From assembly GCA_033782935.1 (NCBI GenBank), contig JAWQEG010001234.1, positions 1,620,501 through 1,684,500 on the forward strand: a stretch of 64,000 nucleotides of DNA, read 5' to 3'. The notes beneath the pieces are model-generated. The model worked only from the letters and a program-made list of their open reading frames with translations. It had not been told where the DNA came from and searched no databases. The translations under genes and the position numbers were made by a program. The stretch is from Petrolisthes cinctipes (lineage: Eukaryota > Arthropoda > Malacostraca > Decapoda > Porcellanidae). This document shows, one piece after another, positions 14,101 to 28,972 of this stretch. Positions within the stretch are counted from its first letter, which is position 1. Each line of letters opens with the position of its first letter.

Positions 14101-17100
14101 AGCACTGAGTAGGCATGTACAGATCGCTTCTGGGACCCAAAAATATCGAATTTTCGGGTGTTTTGAGGTTGTATTTGAGATATAAACGAGTGCAGAAGAT
14201 GCATACACATATTGACTTTGGGCACCTAAAATATCGATTTTCAGCATGTTTTGGGCCTGTATCTGAGTAGGCATGTACAGATCGCTTCTGGGACCCCAAA
14301 ATATCGAATTTTCGGGTGTTTGGAGACTGAATTTGAGATATAAACGGGTACAGAAGATGCATGCACATATCGACTTTTGGGCACATAAAATATCGATTTT
14401 GAACATGTTTTGGGTCTGTATCTTTCAAACATTCTGGCACTGAGTAGGCATGTACAGATCGCTTGTGGGACCCCAAAATATCGAATTTTCGGGTGTTTTG
14501 AGGTTGAATTTTAGATATAAACGGGTGCAGAAGATGCATACACATATTGACTTTGAGCACTTAATATATCGATTTTCAGCATGTTTTGGGCCTGTATCTG
14601 AGTAGGCATGTACAGATCGCTTCTGGGACCCCAAAATATCGAATTTTTTGGTGTTTGGAGCCTGAATTTGAGATATAAACGGGTTCAGAAGATGCATGCA
14701 CATATCGACTTTTGGGCACATAAAATATCGATTTTCTGTATGTTTTGTTCGTGTATTTTGAAAATACTCTAACACAGAGTAGGCATGTACAGATCGCTTC
14801 TGGGACCCCAAAATATCGAATTTTCGGGTGTTTTGAAGTTGAATTTGAGATGTAAACGGGTGCAGAAGATGCATACACATATTGACTTTGCGCACCTAAA
14901 ATATCGATTTTCAGCATGTTTTGGGCCTGTATCTGAGTAGGCATGTACAGATCGCTTCTGGGACCCCAAAATATCGAATTTTTTGGTGTTTGGAGCCTGA
15001 ATTTGAGATATAAACGGGTTCAGAAGATGCATGCAAATATCGACTTTTGGGCACATAAAATATCGATTTTCTGTATGTTTTGTTCTTGTATTTTGAAAAT
15101 ACTCTAACACAGAGTAGGCATGTACAGATCGCTTCTGGGACCCCAAAATATCGAATTTTCGGGTGTTTTGAGGTTGAATTTGAGATATAAACGGGTGCAG
15201 AAGATGCATACACATATTGACTTTGCGCACCTAAAATATCGATTTTCAGCATGTTTTGGGCCTGTATCTGAGTAGGCATGTACTGATCGCTTCTGGGACC
15301 CCAAAATATCGATTTTTTTGGTGTTTGGAGCCTGAATTTGAGATATAAACGGGTACAGAAGATGCATGCACATATCGACTTTTGGGGACCTAAAATATCA
15401 ATTTTGAGCATGTTTTGGGCCTGTATCTTGAAAACATTCTAACTAGGAGTAGGCATGTAAAGATCGCTTCTAGGACATAAAAATACCGAGTTTTTGGGTG
15501 TTTTGAGCCTGAATTTGAGATATAATCGGGTACAGAAGATGCATGCACATATCGACTTTGGACACTTAAAATATCGATTTTTTGCATGTTTTGAGCCTAT
15601 ATTTTGGAAACATTCTAGCACTGAGTAGGCATGTACAGATAGCTTTTGGTACCAAAAAATATCGAATGTTCGGGTGTTTTGAGGTTTAATTTGGGATATA
15701 AACGGGTGCAGAAGATGCATACACATATTGACTTTGGTCACCTAAAATATCGATTTCAGCATGTTTTGGGCCTGTATCTGAGTAGGCATGTACAGATCGC
15801 TTCTGGGACCCCAAAATATCGAATTTTCGTGTGTATTGAGGTTGAATTCGGGATATAAACAGGTACACAAGATGTATCCACATATCGACTTATGGGCACC
15901 TAAAATATCGATTTTTAGCATGTTTTGGGCCTATTTTTTGAAAACATTCTAGCACTGAGTGGGCATGTACAGATCGCTTCTGGGACCCAGAAATATCGAA
16001 TTTTCGGGTGTTTTGAGCCTGAATTTGATATATAAACGGGTACAGAAGATGCATACACATATTGACTTTGGGCACCAAAAATATCGATTTTCAGCCGGTT
16101 TTGGGCCTGTATCTGAGCAGGCATGTACAGATCGCTTCTGGGTCCCCAAAATATCATATTTTTGGGTGTTTGGAGCCTGAATTTGAGATGTAAATTGGTA
16201 GAGAAGATGCATGCACATATCGACTTTTTGGCACCTAAAATATCGATTTTGAGCATGTTTTGGGTCTGTATCTTGAAAACATTCTAACAAGGTGTAGGCA
16301 TGTACAGATCGCTTCTGCGACCCCAAAATATCGAATTTTCGGGTGTTTTGAGTTTGAATTTGAGATATAAACGAGTGCTGAAGATGCATACACATATTGA
16401 TTTTGGACACCTAATATATCGATTTTTAGCATGTTTTGAGCCTATATTTTGAAAACATTCTAGCACTGAGTAGGCATGTACAGATCGCTTCCAGGACCCC
16501 AAAATATCGAATTTTCGGGTGTTTGGAGCCTGAATTTGAGATATAAATGGGTACAGACGATGCATGCACATATCGACTTTTGGGCACCTAAAATATCGAT
16601 TTTGAGCATGTTTTGGGTCTGTATCTTGAAAAAATTCTAACTATGAGTAGGCATGAACAGATCGCTTCCGGGACCCAAAAATATCGAATTTTCGGGTGTT
16701 TTGAGGTTGAATTTGAGATATAAACGAGTGCTGAAGATGCATACACATATTGATTTTGGACACCTAATATATCGATTTTTAGCATGTTTTGAGCCTATAT
16801 TTTGAAAACATTCTAGCACTGAGTAGGCATGTACAGATCGCTTCTAGGACCCCAAAATATCGAATTTTCGGGTGTTTGGAGCCTGAATTTGAGATATAAA
16901 TGGGTACAGAAGATGCATGCACATATCGACTTTTGGGCACCTAAAATATCGATTTTGAGCATGTTTTGGTTCTGTATCTTGAAAACATTCTAACTATGAG
17001 TAGGCATGAACAGATCGCTTCTAGTACATAAAAATACCGAATTTTCGGGTGTTTTGAGCCTGAATTTAAGATATAAACGGGTACAGAAGATGCATGCACA

Positions 17101-18630
17101 TATCGAATTTGGACACTTAAAATATCGAATTTTAGCATGTTTTGAGCCTATATTTTGAAAACATTCTAGCACTGAGTAGGCATGTACAGATCGCTTAAGG
17201 GACCCAAAAATATCGAATTTTTGGGTGTTTTGAGGTTGAATTTGGGATATAAACGTGTGCAGAAGATGCATACACATATTGACTTTGGGCACCTAAAATA
17301 TCGATTTTCAGCATGTTTTGGGCCTGTATCTGAGTAGGCATGTACAGATCGCTTCTGGGACCTCAAAATATCGAATTTTCGGGTATTTGGAGCCTGAATT
17401 CGAGATATAAACGGGTACAGAAGATGTATGCACATATCGACTTTTGGGCACCTAAAATATCGATTTGCTGTATGTTTTGGCCATGTATTTTAAAAATACT
17501 CTAACACGGAGTAGGCATGTACAGATCGCTTCTGGGACCCCAAAATATCGAATTTTCGGTAGTTTTGGGCCTAAATTTGAGATATCGACTATGGGCACCT
17601 AAAATATCGATTTTTAGCATGTTTTGGGCCTATATTTTAAAAACTTTCTAGCACTGAGTAGGCATGTACAGATCGCTTCTGGGACCTCAAAATATCGAAT
17701 TTTCGGGTGTTTTGAGCCTGAATTTGAGATATAAACGGGTACAGAAACTGCACGCACATATTGACTTTGGTCACCTAAAATATCGATTTTTAGCATGTTT
17801 TGGGCCTGTATTTTAAAAATACTCTAACACGGAGTAGGCATGTACAGATCGCTTCTAGGACCCAAAAATATCGAATTTTCGGGAGTTTTGAGCCTGAATT
17901 TGAGATATAAACAGGTACTGAAGTTGCATTCACATATCGACTCTTGGGCACCTAAAATATCGATTTTGAGCATGTTTTGGGTCTGTATCTTGAAAACATT
18001 TTTAACTAGGAGTAGGCATGTACAGATCGCTTCTGGGACCCCAAAATATCGAATTTTCGGGTGTTTGGAGCTTAATTTGAGATATAAACGGGTACAGAAG
18101 ATGCATGCACATATCGACTTTTGGGCACCTAAAATATCGATTTTGAGCATGTTTTGGGTCTGCATCTTGAAAACATTCTAACTAGGAGTAGGCATGTACA
18201 GATCGCTTCTAGGACATAAAAATACCGAATTTTCGGGTGTTTTGAGCCTGAATTTGAGATATAAACGGGTACAGAAGATGCATGCACATATCGATTTTGG
18301 ACGCTTAAAAATATCGATTTTTAGCATGTTTTGAGCCTATATTTTGAAAACATTCTAGCACGGAGTAGGCATGTACAGATTGCTTCTGGGACCCCAAATT
18401 TTGAATTTTCTTGGTGTTTTGGGCCTGAATTTGAGATATCGACTTTGGGCACCTAAAATATCGATTTTTAGCATGTTTTGGACCAATATTTAAAAAATAT
18501 TCTAGCACTGAGTAGGCATGTACAGATCGCTTCTGGGACACAAAAATATCGAATTTTCGGGTGTTTTGAGCCTGAATTTGTGATATAAACAGGTACTGAA
18601 GTTGGATGCACATATCGACTTTTGGGCACA
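8112..18630 (+). repeat. 10.5-kb higher-order repeat, copy A (10519 bp)
   Basis: First of three successive copies of a unit of about 60 monomers. Sequence from 8112 matches sequence from 18631 at a constant shift of 10519 bp, with only occasional single-base differences (for example GAACAG at 9552 against GTACAG in copy B). The left border is where upstream bases stop matching those upstream of copy B. The unit is itself nested: 11480-12590 matches 16920-18030 at a shift of 5443, and 12900-13520 matches 18010-18630 at a shift of 5107. Dimeric 335-bp steps (176 plus 159) are visible at 14603-15273. Confidence 0.93.
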
Positions 18631-21600
18631 TAAAATATCGATTTTCAGCATGTTTTGGGCCTGTATCTGAGTAGGCATGTACAGGTCGCTTCTGGGGCCC
18701 CCAAATATCGAATTTTTGGGTGTTTGGAGCCTGAATTTGAGATATAAACGGGTTCAGAAGATGCATGCACATATCGACTTTTGGGCACATAAAATATCGA
18801 TTTTCGGTATGTTTTGTTCCTGTATTTTGAGAATACTCTAACACAGAGTAGGCATGTACAGATCGCTTCTGGCACCCCAAAATATCAAATTTTCGGGTGT
18901 TTTGAGCCTGAATTTGAGATATAAACGGGTACAGAAGATGCATGCACATATCGACTTTGGACACTTAAAATATCGATTTTTTGCATGTTTTGAGCCTATA
19001 TTTTGAAAACATTCTAGCACTGAGTAGGCATGTACAGATAGCTTTTGGTACCAAAAAATATCGAATGTTCGGGTGTTTTGAGGTTTAATTTGGGATATCT
19101 ACGGGTGCAGAAGATGCATACACATATTGACTTTGGTCACCTAAAATATCGATTTCAGCATGTTTTGGGCCTATATCTGAGTAGGCATGTACAGATCGCT
19201 TCTGGGACCCCAAAATATCGAATTTCCGTGTGTTTTGAGGTTGAATTTGGGATATAAACAGGTACAGAAGATGCATCCACATATCGACTTATGGGCACCT
19301 AAAATATCGATTTTTAGCATGTTTTGGGCCTATTTTTTGAAAACATTCTAGCACTGAGTGGGCATGTACAGATCGCTTCAGGGACCCAGAAATATCGAAT
19401 TTTCGGGTGTTTTGAGCCTGAATTTGAGATATAAACGGGTACAGAAGATGCATGCACATATCGAATTTGGACACTTAAAATATCCATTTTTAGCATGTTT
19501 TAAGCCTATATTTGGAAAAATTCTAGCATTAAGTAGGCATGTACAAATCGCTTCTGGGACCCAAAAATATCGAATTTTCGGGTATTTTGAGGTTGAATTT
19601 GAGATATAAACGAGTGCAGAAGATGCATACACATATTGATTTTGGACACCTAAAATATCGATTTTCAGCATGTTTTGGGCCTGTATTTTTAAAATACTCT
19701 AACACGGAGTAGGCATGTACAGATCGCTTCTGGGACCCAAAAATATCGAATTTTCGGGTGTTTTGAGCCTGAATTTGAGATATAAACAGGTAATGAAGAT
19801 TCATGCACATATCGACTTTTGGGCACCTAAAATATCGATTTTGAGCATGTTTTGGGTCTGTATCTTTAAAAAACATTCCAACTACGAGTAGGCATGTACA
19901 GATCTCATCTAGGACCCAAAAATACCGAATTTTCGGGTGTTTTGAGCCTGAATTTGAGATATAAACGGGTACAGAAGATGCATGCACATATCGACTTTGG
20001 ACACTTAAAATATCGATTTTTAGCATGTTTTGAGCCTATATTTTGAAAACATTCTAGCACTGAGTAGGCATGTACAGATCGCTTCTGGGACCCAAAAATA
20101 TTGAATTCGCGGGTGATTTGAGGTTGAATTTGAGATATAAACAAGTGACGAAGATGCATGCACATATTGACTTTGGGCACCAAAAATATCGATTTTCAGC
20201 CGGTTTTGGGCCTGTATCTGAGCAGGCATGTACAGATCGCTTCTGGGTCCCCAAAATATCGAATTGTCGGGTGTTTGGAGCCTGAATTTGAGATGTAAAT
20301 GGGTACAGAAGATGCATGCACATATCGACTTTTTGGCACCTAAAATATCGATTTTGAGCATGTTTTGGGTCTGTATCTTGAAAACATTCTAACAAGGAGT
20401 AGACATGTACAGATCGCTTCTGCGACCCCAAAATATCAAATTTTCGGGTGTTTTGAGCCTGAATTTGAGATATAAACGGGTATAGAAGATGCATGCACAT
20501 ATCGACTTTGGACACTTAAAATATCGATTTTTTGCATGTTTTCAGCATATATTTTGAAAATATTCTAGCACTGAGTAGGCATGTACAGATCGCTTTTGGT
20601 ACCAAAAAATATCGAATGTTCGGGTGTTTTGAGGTTTAATTTGGGATATAAACGGGTGCAGAAGATACATATACATATTGACTTTGGTCACCTAAAATAT
20701 CGATTTCAGCATGTTTTGGGCCTGTATCTGAGTAGGCATGTACAGATCGCTTCTGGGACCCCAAAATATCTAATTTTCGTGTGTTTTGAGGTTGAATTTG
20801 GTATATAAACAGGTACAGAAGATGCATCCACATATCGACTTATGGGCACCTAAAATATCGATTTTTAGCATGTTTTGGGCCTATTTTTTGAAAACATTCT
20901 AGCACTGAGTGGGAATGTACAGATCGCTTCTGGGACCCAGAAATTTCGAATTTTCGGGTGTTTTGAGCCTGAATTTGAGATATAAACGGGTACAGAATAT
21001 GCATGCACATATCGACCTTAGAAACTTAAAATATCGATTTTTAGCATGTTTTAAGCCTATATTTGGAAAAATTCTAGCACTAAGTAGGCATATACAGATC
21101 GCTTCTGGGACCCAAAAATATCGAATTTTCGGGTATTTTGAGTTTGAATTTGAGATATAAACGAGTGCTGAAGATGCATACACATATTGATTTTGGACAC
21201 CTAATATATCGATTTTTAGCATGTTTTGAGCCTATATTTTGAAAACATTCTAGCACTGAGTAGGCATGTACAGATCGCTTCTGGGACCCAAAAATATTGA
21301 ATTCGCGGGTGTTTTGAGGTTGAATTTGAGATATAAACGAGTGCAGAAGATGAATACACATATTGACTTTGGGCACCAAAAATATCGATTTTCAGCAGGT
21401 TTTGGGCCTGTAGCTGAGTAGGCATGTACAGATCGCTTCTGGGACCCCAAAATATCAAATTTTCGGGTATTTGGAGCCTGAATTCGAGATATAAACGGGT
21501 ACAGAAGATGTATGCACATATTGACTTTTGGGCACCTAAAATATCGATATGCTGTATGTTTTGGTCCTGTATTTTGAAAATACTCTAACACGGAGTAGGC

Positions 21601-24600
21601 ATGTACAGATCACTTCTGGGACCCCAAAATATCGAATTTTCGGTAGTTTTGGGCCTGAATTTGAGATATCGACTTTGGACACTTAAAATATTGATTTTTA
21701 GCATGTTTTGAGCCTATAATTTGAAAACATTCTAGCACTGAGTAGGCATGTACAGATTGCTTCTTGGACCCAAAAATATTGAATTCGCGGGTGTTTTGAG
21801 GTTGAATTTGAGATATAAACGAGTGCAGAATATGCATACACATATTGACTTTGGGCACAAAAAATATCGATTTTCAGCAGGTTTTGGTCTGTATCTGAGT
21901 AGGCATGTACAGATCGCTTCTGGAACCCCAAAATATCGAATTTTCGGGTGTTTGGAGCCTGAATTTGAGATATAAATGGGTACAGAAGATGCATACACAT
22001 ATCGACTTTTGGGCACCTAAAATATCGATTTTGAGCATGTTTTGGGTCTGTATCTTGAAAACATTCTAACTAGGAGTAGGCATAAACAGATCGCATCTAC
22101 GACATAAAAATACCGAATTTTCGGGTGTTTTGAGCCTGAATTTAAGATATAAACGGGTACAGAAGATGCATGCACATATCGAATTTGGACACTTAAAATA
22201 TCGAATTTTAGCATGTTTTGAGCCTATATTTTGAAAACATTCTAGCACTGAGTAGGCATGTACAGATCGCTTCCGGAACCCAAAAATATCGAATTTTTGG
22301 GTGTTTTGAGGTTGAATTTGAGATATAAACGTGTGCAGAAGATGCATACACATATTGACTTTGGGCACCTAAAATATCGATTTTCAGCATGTTTTGGGCC
22401 TGTATCTGAGTAGGCATGTACAGATCGCTTCTGGGACCTCAAAATATCGAATTTTCGGGTATTTGGAGCCTGAATTCGAGATATAAACGGGTACAGAAGA
22501 TGTATGCACATATCGACTTTTGGGCACCTAAAAGATCGATTTGCTGTATGTTTTGGTCCTGTATTTTGAAAATACTCTAACACGGAGTAGGCATGTACAG
22601 ATCGCTTCTGGGACCCCAAAATATCGAATTTTCGGTAGTTTTGGGCCTAAATTTGAGATATCGACTATGGGCACCTAAAATATCGATTTTTAGCATGTTT
22701 TGGGCCTATATTTTGAAAATTTTGTAGCACTGAGTAGGCATGTACAGATCGCTTCTGGGACCTCAAAATATCGAATTTTCGGGTGTTTTGAGCCTGAATT
22801 TGAGATATAAACGGGTACAGAAACTGCACGCACATATTGACTTTGGTCACCTAAAATATCGATTTTTAGCATGTTTTGGGCCTGTATTTTAAAAATACTC
22901 TAACACGGAGTAGGCATGTACAGATCGCTTCTAGGACTCAAAAATATCGAATTTTCGGGAGTTTTGAGCCTGAATTTGAGATATAAACAGGTACTGAAGT
23001 TGCATTCACATATCGACTTTTGGGAACCTAAAATATCGATTTTGAGCATGTTTTGGGTCTGTATCTTGAAAACATTTTTAACTAGGAGTAGGCATGTACA
23101 GATCGCTTCTGGGACCCCAAAATACCGAATTTTCGGGTGTTTTGAGCCTGAATTTAAGTTATATACACTGGAACAGAAGATATATGCACATATCGACTTT
23201 GGACACTTAAAATATCGATTGTTAGCATGTTTTGAGCCAATATTTTGGAAAAATTATAGCACTGTGTAGGTATGTACAGATCGCTTCAGGGATACAAAAA
23301 TATCGAATATTGGGGTGTTTTGAAGTTGAATTTGGGATATAAACGGGTGCAGAAGATTCATACACATATTGACTTTTGGCACCTAAAATATCGATTTTCA
23401 GCATGTTTTGGGCCTTTATCTGAGTAGGCATGTACAGATCGCTTCTGGGACCCCAAAATATCGAATTTTCGGGTGTTTGGAGCTTAATTTGAGATATAAA
23501 CGGGTACAGAAGATGCATGCACATATCGACTTTTGGGCACCTAAAATATCGATTTTGAGCATGTTTTGGGTCTGCATCTTGAAAACATTCTAACTAGGAG
23601 TAGGCATGTACAGATCGCTTCTAGGACATAAAAATACCGAATTTTCGGGTGTTTTGAGCCTGAATTTGAGATATAAACGGGTACACAAGATGCATGCACA
23701 TATCGATTTTGGACGCTTAAAAATATCGATTTTTAGCATGTTTTGAGCCTATATTTTGAAAACATTCTAGCACGGAGTAGGCATGTACAGATCGCTTCTG
23801 GGCCCCAAAATTTTGAATTTTCGGGTGTTTTGGGCCTGAATTTGATATATCGACTTTGGGCACCTAAAATATCGATTTTTAGTATGTTTTGGACCTATAT
23901 TTAAAAAATATTCTAGCACTGAGTAGGCATGTACAGATCGCTTCTAGGACATAAAAATACCAAATTTTCGGGTGTTTTGAGCCTGAATTTGAGATATAAA
24001 AGGGTACAGAAGATGCAAGCACATATTGACTTTGGACACTTAAAATATCGATTTTTAGCATGTTTTGAACCTATATTTTGAAATCATTCTAGCACTGAGT
24101 AGGCATGTACACATCGCTTCTGGGACCCAAAAATATCGAATTTTCGGGTGTTTTGAGGTTGAATTTGGGATATAAACGGGTGCAGACGATGCATACACAT
24201 ATTGACTTTGGGCACCTAAAATATCGATTTTGAGCATGTTTTGGGCCTATATTTTGAATATACTCTAACACGGAGTAGGTATGTACAGATCGTTTCTGGG
24301 ACCCAAAAATATCGAATTTTCGGGTGTTTTGAGCCTGAATTTGAGATATAAACGGGTACAGAAGATGCATGCACATATCGAATTTGGACACTTAAAATAT
24401 CGATTTTTAGCATGTTTTGAGCCTATATTTTGAAAACATTATAGCACTGAGTAGGCATGTACAGATCGCTTCTGGGACCCAAAAATATCGAATTTTCGGG
24501 TGTTTTGAGGTTGTATTTGAGATATAAACGAGTGCAGAAGATGCATACACATATTGACTTTGGGCACCTAAAATATCGATTTTCAGCATGTTTTGGGCCT

Positions 24601-27600
24601 GTATCTGAGTAGGCATGTACAGATCGCTTCTGGGACCCCAAAATATCGAATTTTCGGGTGTTTGGAGACTGAATTTGAGATATAAACGGGTACAGAAGAT
24701 GCATGCACATATCGACTTTTGGGCACATAAAATATCGATTTTGAACATGTTTTGGGTCTGTATCTTTCAAACATTCTGGCACTGAGTAGGCATGTACAGA
24801 TCGCTTGTGGGACCCCAAAATATCGAATTTTCGGGTGTTTTGAGGTTGAATTTTAGATATAAACGGGTGCAGAAGATGCATACACATATTGACTTTGAGC
24901 ACTTAATATATCGATTTTCAGCATGTTTTGGGCCTGTATCTGAGTAGGCATGTACAGATCGCTTCTGGGACCCCAAAATATCGAATTTTTTGGTGTTTGG
25001 AGCCTGAATTTGAGATATAAACGGGTTCAGAAGATGCATGCACATATCGACTTTTGGGCACATAAAATATCGATTTTCTGTATGTTTTGTTCGTGTATTT
25101 TGAAAATACTCTAACACAGAGTAGGCATGTACAGATCGCTTCTGGGACCCCAAAATATCGAATTTTCGGGTGTTTTGAAGTTGAATTTGAGATGTAAACG
25201 GGTGCAGAAGATGCATACACATATTGACTTTGCGCACCTAAAATATCGATTTTCAGCATGTTTTGGGCCTGTATCTGAGTAGGCATGTACAGATCGCTTC
25301 TGGGACCCCAAAATATCGAATTTTTTGGTGTTTGGAGCCTGAATTTGAGATATAAACGGGTTCAGAAGATGCATGCAAATATCGACTTTTGGGCACATAA
25401 AATATCGATTTTCTGTATGTTTTGTTCTTGTATTTTGAAAATACTCTAACACAGAGTAGGCATGTACAGATCGCTTCTGGGACCCCAAAATATCGAATTT
25501 TCGGGTGTTTTGAGGTTGAATTTGAGATATAAACGGGTGCAGAAGATGCATACACATATTGACTTTGCGCACCTAAAATATCGATTTTCAGCATGTTTTG
25601 GGCCTGTATCTGAGTAGGCATGTACTGATCGCTTCTGGGACCCCAAAATATCGATTTTTTTGGTGTTTGGAGCCTGAATTTGAGATATAAACGGGTACAG
25701 AAGATGCATGCACATATCGACTTTTGGGGACCTAAAATATCAATTTTGAGCATGTTTTGGGCCTGTATCTTGAAAACATTCTAACTAGGAGTAGGCATGT
25801 AAAGATCGCTTCTAGGACATAAAAATACCGAGTTTTTGGGTGTTTTGAGCCTGAATTTGAGATATAATCGGGTACAGAAGATGCATGCACATATCGACTT
25901 TGGACACTTAAAATATCGATTTTTTGCATGTTTTGAGCCTATATTTTGGAAACATTCTAGCACTGAGTAGGCATGTACAGATAGCTTTTGGTACCAAAAA
26001 ATATCGAATGTTCGGGTGTTTTGAGGTTTAATTTGGGATATAAACGGGTGCAGAAGATGCATACACATATTGACTTTGGTAACCTAAAATATCGATTTCA
26101 GCATGTTTTGGGCCTGTATCTGAGTAGGCATGTACAGATCGCTTCTGGGACCCCAAAATATCGAATTTTCGTGTGTATTGAGGTTGAATTCGGGATATAA
26201 ACAGGTACACAAGATGTATCCACATATCGACTTATGGGCACCTAAAATATCGATTTTTAGCATGTTTTGGGCCTATTTTTTGAAAACATTCTAGCACTGA
26301 GTGGGCATGTACAGATCGCTTCTGGGACCCAGAAATATCGAATTTTCGGGTGTTTTGAGCCTGAATTTGATATATAAACGGGTACAGAAGATGCATACAC
26401 ATATTGACTTTGGGCACCAAAAATATCGATTTTCAGCCGGTTTTGGGCCTGTATCTGAGCAGGCATGTACAGATCGCTTCTGGGTCCCCAAAATATCATA
26501 TTTTTGGGTGTTTGGAGCCTGAATTTGAGATGTAAATTGGTAGAGAAGATGCATGCACATATCGACTTTTTGGCACCTAAAATATCGATTTTGAGCATGT
26601 TTTGGGTCTGTATCTTGAAAACATTCTAACAAGGTGTAGGCATGTACAGATCGCTTCTGCGACCCCAAAATATCGAATTTTCGGGTGTTTTGAGTTTGAA
26701 TTTGAGATATAAACGAGTGCTGAAGATGCATACACATATTGATTTTGGACACCTAATATATCGATTTTTAGCATGTTTTGAGCCTATATTTTGAAAACAT
26801 TCTAGCACTGAGTAGGCATGTACAGATCGCTTCCAGGACCCCAAAATATCGAATTTTCGGGTGTTTGGAGCCTGAATTTGAGATATAAATGGGTACAGAC
26901 GATGCATGCACATATCGACTTTTGGGCACCTAAAATATCGATTTTGAGCATGTTTTGGGTCTGTATCTTGAAAAAATTCTAACTATGAGTAGGCATGAAC
27001 AGATCGCTTCCGGGACCCAAAAATATCGAATTTTCGGGTGTTTTGAGGTTGAATTTGAGATATAAACGAGTGCTGAAGATGCATACACATATTGATTTTG
27101 GACACCTAATATATCGATTTTTAGCATGTTTTGAGCCTATATTTTGAAAACATTCTAGCACTGAGTAGGCATGTACAGATCGCTTCTAGGACCCCAAAAT
27201 ATCGAATTTTCGGGTGTTTGGAGCCTGAATTTGAGATATAAATGGGTACAGAAGATGCATGCACATATCGACTTTTGGGCACCTAAAATATCGATTTTGA
27301 GCATGTTTTGGTTCTGTATCTTGAAAACATTCTAACTATGAGTAGGCATGAACAGATCGCTTCTAGTACATAAAAATACCGAATTTTCGGGTGTTTTGAG
27401 CCTGAATTTAAGATATAAACGGGTACAGAAGATGCATGCACATATCGAATTTGGACACTTAAAATATCGAATTTTAGCATGTTTTGAGCCTATATTTTGA
27501 AAACATTCTAGCACTGAGTAGGCATGTACAGATCGCTTAAGGGACCCAAAAATATCGAATTTTTGGGTGTTTTGAGGTTGAATTTGGGATATAAACGTGT

Positions 27601-28972
27601 GCAGAAGATGCATACACATATTGACTTTGGGCACCTAAAATATCGATTTTCAGCATGTTTTGGGCCTGTATCTGAGTAGGCATGTACAGATCGCTTCTGG
27701 GACCTCAAAATATCGAATTTTCGGGTATTTGGAGCCTGAATTCGAGATATAAACGGGTACAGAAGATGTATGCACATATCGACTTTTGGGCACCTAAAAT
27801 ATCGATTTGCTGTATGTTTTGGCCATGTATTTTAAAAATACTCTAACACGGAGTAGGCATGTACAGATCGCTTCTGGGACCCCAAAATATCGAATTTTCG
27901 GTAGTTTTGGGCCTAAATTTGAGATATCGACTATGGGCACCTAAAATATCGATTTTTAGCATGTTTTGGGCCTATATTTTAAAAACTTTCTAGCACTGAG
28001 TAGGCATGTACAGATCGCTTCTGGGACCTCAAAATATCGAATTTTCGGGTGTTTTGAGCCTGAATTTGAGATATAAACGGGTACAGAAACTGCACGCACA
28101 TATTGACTTTGGTCACCTAAAATATCGATTTTTAGCATGTTTTGGGCCTGTATTTTAAAAATACTCTAACATGGAGTAGGCATGTACAGATCGCTTCTAG
28201 GACCCAAAAATATCGAATTTTCGGGAGTTTTGAGCCTGAATTTGAGATATAAACAGGTACTGAAGTTGCATTCACATATCGACTCTTGGGCACCTAAAAT
28301 ATCGATTTTGAGCATGTTTTGGGTCTGTATCTTGAAAACATTTTTAACTAGGAGTAGGCATGTACAGATCGCTTCTGGGACCCCAAAATATCGAATTTTC
28401 GGGTGTTTGGAGCTTAATTTGAGATATAAACGGGTACAGAAGATGCATGCACATATCGACTTTTGGGCACCTAAAATATCGATTTTGAGCATGTTTTGGG
28501 TCTGCATCTTGAAAACATTCTAACTAGGAGTAGGCATGTACAGATCGCTTCTAGGACATAAAAATACCGAATTTTCGGGTGTTTTGAGCCTGAATTTGAG
28601 ATATAAACGGGTACAGAAGATGCATGCACATATCGATTTTGGACGCTTAAAAATATCGATTTTTAGCATGTTTTGAGCCTATATTTTGAAAACATTCTAG
28701 CACGGAGTAGGCATGTACAGATTGCTTCTGGGACCCCAAATTTTGAATTTTCTTGGTGTTTTGGGCCTGAATTTGAGATATCGACTTTGGGCACCTAAAA
28801 TATCGATTTTTAGCATGTTTTGGACCAATATTTAAAAAATATTCTAGCACTGAGTAGGCATGTACAGATCGCTTCTGGGACACAAAAATATCGAATTTTC
28901 GGGTGTTTTGAGCCTGAATTTGTGATATAAACAGGTACTGAAGTTGGATGCACATATCGACTTTTGGGCACA
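18631..28972 (+). repeat. 10.5-kb higher-order repeat, copy B (10342 bp, one monomer shorter)
   Basis: Second copy, almost identical to A and C base by base but 177 bp shorter than A and 176 bp shorter than C. The missing piece is one whole monomer, present in A at 13402-13578 and in C at the equivalent place near 34262. In B the junction falls near 23921-23946, in the GAGTAGGCATGTACAGATCG landmark shared by the flanking monomers, as expected for an in-register unequal exchange. Copy-specific single-base changes are seen near 26083 (GGTAACC) and 28171 (ACATGGAG). Confidence 0.93.
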
